Positions 18,458-31,258 are shown, counted from the stretch's first letter. The stretch: DNA of 64,000 nt from Streptomyces composti (GCF_012034205.1 NZ_JAATEM010000007.1:62001-126000), one strand, 5' to 3'. Notes: generated by a model from the sequence alone, not told the origin. Numbers and translations: made by a program.

Positions 18458-19954
18458 TCAGTCCTTCAGCACCGGGAATTTCCGCGGCGCCAGCACCAGC
18501 AGCACCACGAACGCCAGTGCCGCGGCGGCAGCCGCGCCCAGATAGACGGCGTGCACGGCGTCGGCGATGGCCCGCCGGGTCGCCTCGGCGGCGGTGCCGG
18601 TGTCCAGGGCCCTGGTCACCGTGTCCAGGTCGCTCGCGTCGCCCAGCCGCGCGGCGAGCACGCCGTTGGCGACGGCGCCGAACAGGGCCGCCCCGGCCGT
18701 CTGTCCCGTCTGCCGGCAGAACAGCACCGACGCCGTGGTCGTGCCGCGCTCCTCCCAGCGCACCGTCGACTGCACCCCGACGATCAGCGGCAGCTGGAAC
18801 AGGCCGAGCGCCGCTCCCAGCAGCATCATCAGCAGGGTCGGCTGCCAGGCACGGCCCGGGTAGGGCAGCAGGGGGAACGCGGCGAGGATCAGCGCCGCCG
18901 CGCCGATGCCGAGCATCGCGGTGCTGCGGAAGCCGATCCTGCGGTAGACGTGCTGGCTGAGCGCCGCCGAGACGGGCCAGGTCAGCGTCCACACCGACAG
19001 CACGAAACCGGCGGCCACCGGGGCGAGTCCGAGCACCGACTGGGCGTAGGTGGGCAGGAAGACGGTGGGGGCGACCATCAGCACGCCCAGTGCGCCGAGG
19101 GCGAGGTTGACCGCGGCGATGGTGCGCCGGCGCCACACCCAGCCGGGGATGATGGGCTGCTCGGCCCTGCGCTCCACCGCGAAGAACAGCACCAGCAGCG
19201 CAAGTCCCGCGCCCAGCAGGGTCAGTGAGGGCGCGGACAGCCAGTCCCAGGCGACGCCGCCCTGCACCAGCGCGGTGAGCAGCGCGCCGCCACAGGCGAA
19301 CACGGTCAGCGCGCCCGCCCAGTCCACACGGGACCGGTCCGTGAACCGTCGCCGCGGCTCGTGCAGGTGACGCACGATCAGCCACAGCGCCACCGCGCCG
19401 ACGGGCAGGTTGACCAGGAAGATCCAGCGCCAGTCGGCGTAGGTGGCCAGGACCCCGCCGAGACCCGGCCCGGCCACCGCGGACACCGCCCACACCGTGG
19501 ACAGCCGTGCCTGGATTCTCGGGCGCTGCTCCAGCGGGTACAGGTCGGCGGCGAGGGTCTGCACCGTGCCCTGCAGTGCGCCGCCGCCCAGGCCCTGCAC
19601 GACGCGGAAGGCGATCAGTGCGGCCATGTTCCACGCCAGCGCGCACAGCAGCGAGCCCAGCAGGAACACCGCGGCGCCCGTTACCAGGACGGGTTTGCGC
19701 CCGAAGGTGTCGGAGAGCTTGCCGTAGACGGGCAGCGTCACGGTCACCGCGAGCAGATAGCCGGAGAACAGCCAGGAGAAGACGGAGAAGCCGCCGAGGT
19801 CGCCGACGATCTGCGGGACGGCGGTGGCGACGATGGTGGAGTCCAGCGCGGCCAGCGCCATCGTCAGCATCAGGGCGGCGACCACCGCGCCGCGCCGCTT
19901 CGGTGCGGCCCGCCCGGCGGTGTCCTGGGCCGCTGTCCGTCCGGTCTCACCCAC
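18458..19954 (-). CDS. DHA2 (EmrB/QacA) family MFS multidrug exporter
   Basis: A 498-residue proton-driven exporter with about 14 membrane helices. Motifs include ALDSTIVATAVPQI (helix 1), GKLSDTFGRKPVL (motif A), RVVQGLGGGALQG (motif B), and AGPGLGGVLATYADWRWIFLVNLPVG (motif C and the helix 5-6 loop). The C-terminal helices end in VLLVLAPRKFPVLKD. The GTG at 19954 is selected because AGGGA lies about six bases upstream. The frame stays open to 20050, with an alternative ATG at 19993, so the N-terminus is uncertain by about 13-30 residues. Substrates cannot be deduced. It precedes the GNAT gene. Confidence 0.93.
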   Translation of the reverse strand: MGETGRTAAQDTAGRAAPKRRGAVVAALMLTMALAALDSTIVATAVPQIVGDLGGFSVFSWLFSGYLLAVTVTLPVYGKLSDTFGRKPVLVTGAAVFLLGSLLCALAWNMAALIAFRVVQGLGGGALQGTVQTLAADLYPLEQRPRIQARLSTVWAVSAVAGPGLGGVLATYADWRWIFLVNLPVGAVALWLIVRHLHEPRRRFTDRSRVDWAGALTVFACGGALLTALVQGGVAWDWLSAPSLTLLGAGLALLVLFFAVERRAEQPIIPGWVWRRRTIAAVNLALGALGVLMVAPTVFLPTYAQSVLGLAPVAAGFVLSVWTLTWPVSAALSQHVYRRIGFRSTAMLGIGAAALILAAFPLLPYPGRAWQPTLLMMLLGAALGLFQLPLIVGVQSTVRWEERGTTTASVLFCRQTGQTAGAALFGAVANGVLAARLGDASDLDTVTRALDTGTAAEATRRAIADAVHAVYLGAAAAAALAFVVLLVLAPRKFPVLKD

Positions 19955-20406
19955 CCGGGGTCCCTTTCCTCGTAGTTGCGTGCACAGTTGCATGCCCCTT
20001 GCACCTGTCCGCCGCCGCTCAGCATCCCACTGATCCCGCTTGACCCTCACGCGGCGGGAGGGTGGAGGCTGACTGCACCCGCGGACGGACCCGGCCCCGA
20101 GACGGGCTCATCCCGCGGGGGGAGGGCCCTTAGGGGTACGTCCGTACTACGGCTCGGGGAGGGTTCGTACCGGCGGAGGACGAGACGGGCCAGGACCGTC
20201 CTTAACCTGGCTTTACGGCGTTGGGGGGCGGCTGAGCCCAGCACGGGGGGTGGGGTTTTCCTCAGTACAAGACTGCGCTGAGCACCAGCGCGCCGAACCC
20301 CTCTCCGGGGCAAGACTGAAGCACGTCACAACGTTTCGAGCACCACCGCACCGCTTGCGTACGGGTGCACCGCTTTCCACATGCTGACCGACATAGGAGA
20401 TATACC
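19955..20406. promoter_or_regulatory. divergent intergenic region upstream of ABC exporter 1
   Basis: A 452-base gap between the DHA2 exporter (minus) and ABC exporter 1 (plus), with no supportable gene. It contains GTACGTCCGTAC, a 5-2-5 palindrome, at 20136-20147 inside a purine-rich stretch. AGGAGA, the ribosome binding site of the ABC ATPase, is just before 20407. Promoters were not identified with confidence. Confidence 0.35.
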
Positions 20407-21195
20407 GTGACATCGGCTGTGACCATTCCCAGGCACGGGGGTACTGGAAGTCGAACGGCCGTTGCCGCGCGGGCGCGGCAGGTCGTCAAGGCCTACGGGT
20501 CGGGCGAGACCCGTGTCGTCGCCCTGGACCACGTGGACGTGGACATCGCACGCGGCCAGTTCACCGCGATCATGGGCCCCTCGGGGTCCGGCAAGTCCAC
20601 GCTGATGCACTGCCTGGCCGGGCTCGACACGGTGACGTCCGGGAAGATCTATCTGGACGACACCGAGATCACCGGCCTGAAGGACAAGAAGCTCACCCAG
20701 CTGCGCCGGGACCGCATCGGCTTCATCTTCCAGGCGTTCAACCTGCTGCCGACGCTGAACGCGCTGGAGAACATCACGCTGCCCATGGACATCGCCGGGC
20801 GCAAGCCCGACAAGGCGTGGCTGGAGCGGGTCGTGGAGACCGTGGGCCTCGCCGGCCGGCTCAAGCACCGGCCGACCCAGCTCTCCGGTGGTCAGCAGCA
20901 GCGCGTCGCCGTGGCCCGGGCCCTGGCCGCCCGGCCGGAGATCATCTTCGGTGACGAGCCGACCGGCAACCTCGACTCGCGGGCCGGTGCCGAGGTGCTC
21001 GGCTTCCTGCGCCGCTCGGTGGACGAGCTGGGCCAGACCATCGTGATGGTCACCCACGACCCGGTCGCCGCCTCCTACGCGGACCGGGTGCTGTATCTCG
21101 CCGACGGCCGCATCGTCGACGAGATGCTGCAGCCCACCGCCGAGCAGGTCCTGGACCGCATGAAGGACTTCGACGCCCGGGGGCGCACGTCATGA
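20407..21195 (+). CDS. ABC transporter ATP-binding protein, MacB/LolD type (module 1)
   Basis: A 262-residue cytoplasmic ATPase energising the adjacent FtsX-like permease. Walker A is GPSGSGKST (about residue 60), the Q-loop is FIFQAFNLLPTLNALENI, the signature is LSGGQQQRVAVARALA, Walker B is IIFGDEPTGNLDS, and the H-loop is MVTHDP. The GTG at 20407 is chosen because AGGAGA precedes it by six bases; the frame opens 14 codons earlier. The stop overlaps the permease start (ATGA), so the two are coupled. It is closely similar to the ATPase at 51466-52236, with long identical stretches around the Walker A and Q-loop regions. Confidence 0.96.
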   Translation: MTSAVTIPRHGGTGSRTAVAARARQVVKAYGSGETRVVALDHVDVDIARGQFTAIMGPSGSGKSTLMHCLAGLDTVTSGKIYLDDTEITGLKDKKLTQLRRDRIGFIFQAFNLLPTLNALENITLPMDIAGRKPDKAWLERVVETVGLAGRLKHRPTQLSGGQQQRVAVARALAARPEIIFGDEPTGNLDSRAGAEVLGFLRRSVDELGQTIVMVTHDPVAASYADRVLYLADGRIVDEMLQPTAEQVLDRMKDFDARGRTS

Positions 21196-23771
21196 CCGTG
21201 CTGAAGACCTCGATGCGCAACTTCCTCGCGCACAAGGGACGCATGGCGCTGTCCGCGATCGCGGTGCTGCTGTCGGTGGCGTTCGTGTGCGGGACGCTGG
21301 TGTTCACCGACACCATGTCCACCACCTTCGACAAGCTGTTCGCGGCGACGGCCTCCGACGTCACGATCAGCAGCAAGGACTCGTCGAACACGGGCGAGAC
21401 GACCTCCAACACCGGCAAGCCGCCGGTGATGCCGGGCTCCGTGCTCTCCGAGGTGCGCAAGGTGGAGGGCGTCGAGGACGCCGAGGGCACCGTGTTCTCC
21501 ACCTCGGTGACCGTCATCGACGCCGAGAAGAAGAACCTCTCGCCCACCAGCGGCGCCCCGACCATCGTCGGCAGCTGGAACCGCACCGACGCCCGCACCA
21601 TGGAGATCACCGAGGGCTCCGCGCCCAAGGGCGCCGGCCAGGTGATGGTCGACGCGGACACCGCCGACAAGCACGGCCTGAAGCTCGGCGACGAGATCCG
21701 CTGGATCACCGCGGTCGGCACGCACTCCGCGAAGATCTCCGGCATCACCGACTTCACCATCACCAACCCCGGTGCCGCGCTCTTCTACACGGACGTCCCG
21801 ACCGCACAGCGGACCCTGGTCGGTGAGAGCGACGTCTACACCAGCGTCAATCTCACCGCAGCGCCCGGCGTCAGCGACGAGCAGCTGAAGCAGAACGTCC
21901 TGGCCGCCATCGGCGGCGACTACAAGGTGCTCACGGCCAAGGAGACCGCCGATGAGAACCAGAAGGACGTCGAGGGCTTCATGAGCGTCATGAAGTACGC
22001 CCTGCTCGGCTTCGCCGGGGTGGCCTTCCTGGTCGGCATCTTCCTGATCATCAACACCTTCTCCATGCTGGTCGCCCAGCGCACCCGGGAGATCGGCCTG
22101 ATGCGGGCCATCGGCTCCTCCCGCAAGCAGGTCAACCGCTCGGTGCTGATCGAGGCGCTGCTGCTCGGCGTGATCGGCTCGGTGCTCGGTGTCGGCGCGG
22201 GCGTCGGCCTCGCCATCGGGCTGATGAAGATCATGAGCCAGATCGGCATGGACCTGTCCACCAGGGACCTCACCATCGCCTGGACCACCCCCGTGGTCGG
22301 CCTGGTGCTGGGCGTGCTGGTCACCGTGCTCGCCGCCTACCTGCCCGCCCGCCGCGCCGGGAAGATCTCCCCGATGGCCGCGCTGCGCGACGCCGGCACC
22401 CCGGCGGACGCCAAGGCCGGCTGGATCCGCGGCCTGATCGGTCTGGTCCTCACCGGGGCCGGCGGCTTCGCCCTCTATCTGACCAGCGAGGCGGACAAGG
22501 CGTCCGAGGGCTCGCTCTGGCTCGGTCTCGGCGTGGTGCTGACCCTGATCGGCTTGGTCCTCATCGGACCGCTGCTGGCGGGCGGCGTCGTGCGGGTCCT
22601 CGGGGCGATCCTGCTGCGAATCTTCGGCCCGATCGGCCGGATGGCCGAGCGCAACGCGCTGCGCAACCCGCGCCGCACCGGCGCCACCGCCTCCGCGCTG
22701 ATGATCGGCCTCGCCCTGGTGGCGTGCCTGTCGGTGGTGGGTTCCTCCATGGTGGCCTCCGCGACCGAGGAGCTCGACAAGTCGGTCGGCACGGACTTCA
22801 TCGTCATGCAGGACACGGGCCAGCCCATTCCCCCGCAGGCCGTGGAGCGCGTGAAGTCGGTGTCCAGCCTGGAGCGGGTCACCGAGTACAAGGTGCACGA
22901 GGTCGCCCTCGGCACGCCCGACGGCGAGCGGGTCACGGGCAAGGACATCTCCGCGGCCGACCCGACCTACGCCACCGACCTGCGGGTCGAGACGGTCCAG
23001 GGCGACCTCGCCGACGCCTACCGGCCGGACTCGATGTCCGTTCCCGAGAAGTTCGCCGAGGACCACGGCATCCGCCTCGGCTCCACGGTCGACGTCGCCT
23101 TCGACGACGGGCGGACCGGTGAGCTGACCGTCCGGGCGATCACCACCAGCGACACGGTGATCGACGGGGGCGCGATGTACACGTCGATCGACACGCTCGC
23201 CAAGTACGTCCCGGCCGACAAGATGCCGCTCGACCTGATGGTCCTCGCCTCGGCGAAGGACGGGCAGCAGGAGGCCGCGTACAAGGATCTGAAGGCCGCG
23301 TTGTCCGACTACCCGCAGCTGAAGGTGCGGGACCAGACGGACTACAAGGAGGCGCTGCAGGACCAGATCGGGCAGCTGCTGAACATGATCTACGGCCTGC
23401 TCGCCCTGGCGATCATCGTGGCGATCCTGGGCGTGGTGAACACCCTGGCCCTCTCCGTCGTCGAGCGGACCCGGGAGATCGGCCTGATGCGGGCCATCGG
23501 CCTCTCGCGCCGGCAGCTGCGCCGCATGATCCGCATGGAGTCGGTGGTGATCGCCCTGTTCGGCGCCCTGCTGGGCCTGGGCCTGGGCATGGGCTGGGGC
23601 GCCTCCGCCCAGCAGCTCCTCGCCCTGGAGGGCCTGAAGGTCCTGGACATCCCCTGGCCGACGATCATCGGGGTGTTCATCGGCTCGGCCTTCGTGGGAC
23701 TGTTCGCCGCGCTGGTTCCGGCGTTCCGTGCCGGCCGGATGAACGTCCTCAACGCCATCGCCACCGAGTAG
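21192..23771 (+). CDS. FtsX-like ABC transporter permease (module 1)
   Basis: An 859-residue membrane protein with the MacB-like duplicated layout: an N-terminal helix (MALSAIAVLLSVAFVCGTLVF), an extracytoplasmic domain to about residue 260, and three FtsX helices (FLIINTFSMLVAQRTREIGLMRAIGSSRKQVNRSVL onward). A middle pair of helices and a second outer domain (about 520-720) follow, then the last FtsX block (NTLALSVVERTREIGLMRAIGLSRRQLRRMI). Both TREIGLMRAIG motifs are present. It overlaps the ATPase gene by 4 bases. Such exporters move lipids, peptides or drugs, or transmit mechanical force; the substrate is unknown. Two strong hairpins follow. Confidence 0.95.
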   Translation: MTVLKTSMRNFLAHKGRMALSAIAVLLSVAFVCGTLVFTDTMSTTFDKLFAATASDVTISSKDSSNTGETTSNTGKPPVMPGSVLSEVRKVEGVEDAEGTVFSTSVTVIDAEKKNLSPTSGAPTIVGSWNRTDARTMEITEGSAPKGAGQVMVDADTADKHGLKLGDEIRWITAVGTHSAKISGITDFTITNPGAALFYTDVPTAQRTLVGESDVYTSVNLTAAPGVSDEQLKQNVLAAIGGDYKVLTAKETADENQKDVEGFMSVMKYALLGFAGVAFLVGIFLIINTFSMLVAQRTREIGLMRAIGSSRKQVNRSVLIEALLLGVIGSVLGVGAGVGLAIGLMKIMSQIGMDLSTRDLTIAWTTPVVGLVLGVLVTVLAAYLPARRAGKISPMAALRDAGTPADAKAGWIRGLIGLVLTGAGGFALYLTSEADKASEGSLWLGLGVVLTLIGLVLIGPLLAGGVVRVLGAILLRIFGPIGRMAERNALRNPRRTGATASALMIGLALVACLSVVGSSMVASATEELDKSVGTDFIVMQDTGQPIPPQAVERVKSVSSLERVTEYKVHEVALGTPDGERVTGKDISAADPTYATDLRVETVQGDLADAYRPDSMSVPEKFAEDHGIRLGSTVDVAFDDGRTGELTVRAITTSDTVIDGGAMYTSIDTLAKYVPADKMPLDLMVLASAKDGQQEAAYKDLKAALSDYPQLKVRDQTDYKEALQDQIGQLLNMIYGLLALAIIVAILGVVNTLALSVVERTREIGLMRAIGLSRRQLRRMIRMESVVIALFGALLGLGLGMGWGASAQQLLALEGLKVLDIPWPTIIGVFIGSAFVGLFAALVPAFRAGRMNVLNAIATE

Positions 23772-23806
23772 CCCGGCCGGCCACCGCACACGGGGGTTGC
23801 GGGGGA

Positions 23807-23851
23807 GAGCCCGGTGCCTGCACGTCCACGGGGACGTCCGGCACCGGGCTC
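23807..23851 (+). terminator. terminator after ABC exporter 1
   Basis: A long imperfect stem: GAGCCCGGTGCC (23807-23818) pairs with GGCACCGGGCTC (23840-23851), and an inner ACGTCC/GGACGT stem extends it. Confidence 0.75.
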
Positions 23852-23857
23852 ACGCAT

Positions 23858-23892
23858 GACCGGGGCCGCCCCGGACGGCGGCGGCCCCGGTC
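23858..23892 (+). terminator. second terminator hairpin upstream of mfd
   Basis: A 13-bp stem (GACCGGGGCCGCC with GGCGGCCCCGGTC) directly after the preceding hairpin, forming a tandem terminator that isolates mfd. Confidence 0.7.
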
Positions 23893-23981
23893 ACTGCCGT
23901 AACGGACGTACGCTGGAGACCCCGGCCGCGCCACGCGTCGGGCCCTTCGTGTTGCCCACCCTTGGATGGAAGCGCCCCTCC

Positions 23982-27515
<3,534 letters not shown>

Positions 27516-27548
27516 CCCGCGAGCGGGAGATCCAGGAGAGCGGAAGAG

Positions 27549-27600
27549 CGCGGATCAGCGAGCGGAGAGAGCGACGCGGATCAGCGAGCGGAGAGAGCGA
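27549..27600. repeat. two perfect tandem copies of a 26-bp unit
   Basis: Bases 27549-27574 and 27575-27600 are identical. The unit begins CGCGGATCAGC and ends GGAGAGAGCGA. It lies between the mfd stop and its terminator, and partial copies (GAGAGCGGAAGAGCG before, AGAGATCGAAG after) flank it. Confidence 0.9.
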
Positions 27601-27620
27601 AGAGATCGAAGGGGACGCCG

Positions 27621-27652
27621 GAAGCCGTCCGCGGCGCGCCGCGGACGGCTTC
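27621..27652. terminator. terminator between mfd and convergent small gene
   Basis: An almost perfect palindrome, GAAGCCGTCCGCGG-CGCG-CCGCGGACGGCTTC: a 14-bp stem with a 4-base loop. It serves the convergent genes mfd and the antitoxin-like gene. Confidence 0.8.
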
Positions 27653-27685
27653 TGAGCCGGTGTCGGTCGGTCCGGTCGGCGCGGG

Positions 27686-27871
27686 TTACTGCTGGTCGGG
27701 GCGGTCGCGGTCCATGCCGAGCCGCTCCTCGGCCTGCTGCTGCCCGGTGTCGACCTGCTTCTCGTACTTGCCGCCGGTCCTCTCGTTGATCTGCTTCTCG
27801 GCGGCGTCCGAACCCTGATGGGCCTTCTGTCGTGCCGCCTTGTTGCCCTTGAGCTTGTCGAAGATGCCCAT
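27686..27871 (-). CDS. small MT0933-like antitoxin-family protein
   Basis: A 61-residue, charged, helix-forming protein: MGIFDKLKGN start, then KAHQGSDAAEKQINERTGG and KYEKQVDTGQQQAEERLG. This matches the small actinobacterial family annotated as MT0933-like antitoxin (also near CsbD-like stress proteins in composition). No toxin gene is adjacent, so an actual antitoxin role is doubtful. The ATG at 27871 has GGAAGGAG about six bases upstream. It stands alone between mfd and the plus-strand HNH lipoprotein. Confidence 0.8.
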   Translation of the reverse strand: MGIFDKLKGNKAARQKAHQGSDAAEKQINERTGGKYEKQVDTGQQQAEERLGMDRDRPDQQ

Positions 27872-28027
27872 ACAGAGCTCCTTCCGGATGACTCGACTCA
27901 CGACCGACGATACGCGCCGCTCGCCTGTTATGCCCGTTTGGGGGCGATATGGTCTGACCTCTTTCTCGCTACGCTGCGCTCGGGTCCGTGCGAGCGGGCC
28001 CGTACTGCGGGCAAGGGGAGGGACGCG

Positions 28028-28792
28028 GTGACGCGACACGAGCGGCGGACCGGGGCGACGGCGGCGGTGCTCGCCGCGCTGGCGCTTCTCACCGGGTGCG
28101 AGGGGCTGCCCGGGGGCGGCTCGGCCGGCGCCGGTGCCGAGCCCGCCGAGCGGGACACCAGAGCCGTCAGCCCCCTGAAGAACCCGGACGGTACCGCCCC
28201 CGGGCTGGCCCCCGTCACCAGCGCGCAGGACCGCGCGGCGGCCGTCCGGCTCATCGAGCGGGTCGCCACCAAGGGCCGCGGACCGCGGACCGGCTATGAG
28301 CGGGACGAGTTCGGCTACGCCTGGCTGGACACCGCCGACGGGGTGCCGCTGGCCAGGAACGGCTGCGACACCCGCAACGACGTGCTGCAGCGCGACGGCC
28401 TCCGGCTCCGCTTCCGCTCCGGATCCGACTGCGTGGTGGTCGCCATGACCCTGCACGACCCCTACACCGGCAAGACCATCGAGTGGCGCAAGCGGCGGGC
28501 CGCCGAGGTGCAGATCGACCATGTCGTCCCGCTCAGCTACAGCTGGCAGATGGGCGCCGCGCGCTGGCCGGAGCACAAGCGCCGCCAACTGGCCAACGAC
28601 GTGCTCAATCTGATGCCGGTTCATGGCCGGGCCAACTCCGCCAAGGGCGACTCGGGGCCCGCCTCCTGGCTGCCGCCCCGCAAGCGCATCCGCTGCGCCT
28701 ACGCGGTCCGGTTCGCCCAGGTCGCCGTCAAGTACGAGATGCCGGTGACCGCGGCGGACAAGCGGATGATGCTGCGGCAGTGCGGCGGCTGA
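28028..28792 (+). CDS. HNH-family nuclease-like lipoprotein (DUF1524/GmrSD C-terminal type)
   Basis: A 254-residue protein with an N-terminal lipoprotein signal (ATAAVLAALALLTGC; lipobox LLTGC, Cys near residue 21), so it is probably anchored outside the membrane. The mature part shows GYERDEFGYAWLDTADGV, CDTRNDVLQRDG, and the His-Asp centre EVQIDHVVPLSYSWQMGA, followed by ANDVLNLMPVHGRANSAKGD and GPASWLPP. These are the metal/catalytic positions of the HNH/DUF1524 family. It probably acts as an extracellular or cell-surface nuclease (family inference). GTG at 28028 follows GGGGAGGG. Its 3' end overlaps the degenerate 3' part of the convergent MFS gene. Confidence 0.9.
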   Translation: MTRHERRTGATAAVLAALALLTGCEGLPGGGSAGAGAEPAERDTRAVSPLKNPDGTAPGLAPVTSAQDRAAAVRLIERVATKGRGPRTGYERDEFGYAWLDTADGVPLARNGCDTRNDVLQRDGLRLRFRSGSDCVVVAMTLHDPYTGKTIEWRKRRAAEVQIDHVVPLSYSWQMGAARWPEHKRRQLANDVLNLMPVHGRANSAKGDSGPASWLPPRKRIRCAYAVRFAQVAVKYEMPVTAADKRMMLRQCGG

Positions 28793-29947
28793 CCGGCGCC
28801 TTGAGGTGCCGGGCCAGCGCGGGCAGCGTGAGCAGGGCGAGCAGCGCGCACACCCCCGGCCAGCCGGCCTCCGCCCAGGCCCGGGTGCCCAGCCAGGAAC
28901 CGGCGCTGCCGCCCAGGTAGGCGCGCAGGTCATGTAGGCGGTGTTGAGCCTGCTGCGGGCGTCGGCGCGCAGCGCGTAGATGCGGGCCTGGTTGGCCACC
29001 ATCCCGGACTGCATGGCCACGTCGAGCAGCAGCGTGCCGGCCACCAGCGCGGCAAGGCCCGGCATCCCGCCCAGCGCCCCGGCGGTGAGGACCGCGGCCG
29101 ACAGCAGCACGCCCAGCAGGCAGGCGAGGTTCATCGGGCCCGGCCCGTGGCGGTCCACCAGGCGCCCGGCGAGCGGGGTGCAGATCATGGTGGCGCCGCC
29201 GACCAGGGCGAGCAGCCCCACGGCCTGGGCGCCCATGCCGTAGGCGGGACCGGTGAGCAGCAGCGCCAGGCACGTCCACACGGCGGAGAACCCGGCGAAG
29301 ACCGTCGCCTGGTAGAGGCAGGAGCGCCGCAGCTCGGGCTCGGTGCGCAGCAGGCGCGGCGCCCCGGCCAGCAGCGCCGGATACGGCTGGGAGGAGGGCG
29401 GGGTGGTGACGGGCAGGCTGCGCGCCACGACCACGGCGAGCACCAGGACCAGCGCGGCGGCCGCCAGATACGGTGCCCGCCAGCCCAGCCGCTCGCCGAG
29501 GGTCCCGCTGAAGGCGCGGGCCAGCAGCATCCCGCCGATCGACCCGGTCATCAGCGTGCCCAGCACCGCCCCCCGGCGCTCGGCCGCCACCAGCCCGGCC
29601 GCCAACGGCCCGACCAGCGGCGCCGCCACCGTGGTGAGACCGATCAGCGCGCCGGCGCCGACGAGGACCGGCAGGGACGGGGCGCAGCCCGCGGCGAGCA
29701 GTCCGGCGCCGGTCAGCAGGAGCAGGACCGTCAGGAACCGGCGGTGCGGGAGCCGGTCGCCGAGCGGCACCAGCAGGAACATCCCCGCCGTGTAGCCGGC
29801 CTGGGTGGCGGTCACCGCCGCCGAGGCCGAGTCGGCGGAGGTGTGCAGGTCCTCGGCGACCAGGGGGGTGATCGCCTGCGGGAAGTAGAGGTTGCCCACG
29901 GCCACCGCGCAGGTGACGGCGAGCAGCAGAGTCGTCCGGCGGCCCAT
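28728..29947 (-). pseudogene. MFS exporter gene with frameshift near its 3' end
   Basis: From ATG 29947 the frame encodes about 340 residues of a 12-helix MFS protein (VGNLYFPQAITPLVAEDLH, VPLGDRLPHRRFL as motif A, TYGMGAQAVGLLALVGG-type second half) up to LNTAYMTC. The natural continuation AYLGGSAGSWLGTRAWAEAGWPGV...LARHL is in another frame. The break is at the GCGCGC run 28921-28926, consistent with a two-base GC duplication or one-base loss. The stop at 28728 is beyond the normal end. This could be a real mutation or a sequencing error. The upstream SDR remnant ends 3 bases before this start, suggesting a former operon. Confidence 0.85.
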
Positions 29948-29949
29948 CC

Positions 29950-30162
29950 TCAGTCCACCGGTCCGCCGGCGGCGTACGGGACCTGGCCCGAGGCGAGGCT
30001 CGCGGCCTCCACCGTGGCGGCGCGGTCCGCCTCGTCCGGGCCGAGGACGCCGACCGCCGTTCCGTCCGCGGCCGGCTGCCGGGCCACCGCGGCCCCGATC
30101 CCCCGGGCCGCACCGGTCACGATCGCCGTGCGGCGCGCATGAGTCGTCCGTGTCCGTGTCAT
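29950..30162 (-). pseudogene. internally deleted short-chain dehydrogenase remnant
   Basis: Seventy codons. Residues about 10-50 give the SDR Rossmann start (RTAIVTGAARGIGAAVARQ, then GVLGPDEADRAATVEA). The last 17 residues (SLASGQVPYAAGGPVD) match the extreme C-terminus of SDR enzymes. The roughly 180 residues between, including the Ser-Tyr-Lys active site, are missing, so the product cannot be catalytic. The start lies divergent to the ArsR-type gene and the end abuts the MFS start. Confidence 0.75.
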
Positions 30163-30218
30163 GGGTGGCAGTTCAGGGCACCGGTGACTGGAGCGGAATC
30201 GATGTAGCGTATGGCTTA

Positions 30219-31198
30219 ATGATCGTTTTTGTGCTCGGCGTCGAGGACCTCGCGGACACGCGCTTCGCGCTCTCGCCCCTGCACGAGACCCTGCTCAGCC
30301 TGCGGGTGCTGCAGGACCCGGGGCTCTCCGCGCTGCATCTGCCCTGGCGCAGGTCGGTGCTGGGCAGGCTCGGCGCGCTCGACACCGGGCTGCTGATGTC
30401 ACTGGTGGCCCAGCGGCGCACCCTCCCCGACTTCCTGACCCCCAACCCGGCCGGCTTCGCCCCGTCCTTCGACGAGGAGCTGGACATGGTCCGCCGGACC
30501 CGCCCCGGCCAGGTCCGCCACGACCTGCGTCTCGCGCACGCCCCGGACCCGCTCCCCGCCCCGCTGCACGACGCCCTCGGCGACGACGACCGGGTCTGCG
30601 CCCTGCGCGACGCCATCTGCGAGGTGCTGCGGCAGTACTGGCAGGTGGCCCTGGAGCCGATGTGGCCGCAGATGCGGCTGGTGCTGGAGGCCGACATGAC
30701 CTACCGGGCGCGGCAGCTCGCCCTGGGCGGCGCCCGGCTGCTCTTCGCCGACATGCACCCCAACCTGCGCTGGCGGGACGGCGAGCTGCACATCAGCCAG
30801 ATGATCAGCAGGCACCGGGTGGCGGCCGCCGGCCGGGGACTGCTGCTCTTGCCGTCGGTCTTCGCGCACAAGCCGGCGCCTCCGGTCAGCCCGGACGAGC
30901 CGCCCAGCCTGGTCTACCCGAGCAGGGGAGTGGCCACCCTGTGGGACGAGCCGCCGCCCCCCGACGACGAGGCCCTGGTGTCCCTGATCGGCGCACCCCG
31001 GGTACGGCTCCTCGGCCTCCCCTTCAGGAGCCGCTGCCGACCGTGGAGCTGGCCCGCCGTCTGCGGGTGACGCCCAGCGCCGTCTCCCAGCACCTGCGCG
31101 TGCTGCACGCCACGGGCCTGGTCACCCGCGCCCGCGACGGACGCCAGGTGCTGTACCGGCGCAGCGGGCTCGCCGACCGGCTCCTGCTGCGGCAGTAG
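30219..31198 (+). pseudogene. ArsR-family (DUF5937-type) regulator gene with frameshift before the HTH
   Basis: From ATG 30219 (MIVFVLGVEDLADTRFALSPLHE) the frame encodes about 266 residues of the N-terminal sensor part typical of DUF5937/ArsR regulators, up to GAPRVRLLGL. The winged-helix part continues in another frame (QEPLPTVELARRLRVTPSAVSQHLRVLHATGLVTRARDGRQVLYRR) and stops at 31198. The break is at the pyrimidine run around 31016-31023, fitting a two-base insertion or one-base loss. No ribosome binding site is seen before the ATG and the transcript may be leaderless. If the break is real the DNA-binding domain is lost. The regulator faces away from the SDR/MFS genes it would have controlled. 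Confidence 0.8.
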
Positions 31199-31258
31199 AC
31201 CCCTCGGGAGACGAAAACCCGTTTGGTCGGCGGAGCGGCGGATGCGTACGGTGGCGGC

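Noticed and set aside
21075..23789. 904-codon minus-strand frame opposite the FtsX-like permease
   Set aside because: Asp/His/Gly/Arg-rich antisense shadow; the plus strand has the conserved TREIGLMRAIG motifs.
27686..27871. Toxin-antitoxin pair around the MT0933-like gene
   Set aside because: Neither neighbour (mfd and the HNH lipoprotein) is a plausible coupled toxin: spacing and orientation do not fit, and the nuclease-like protein is exported.
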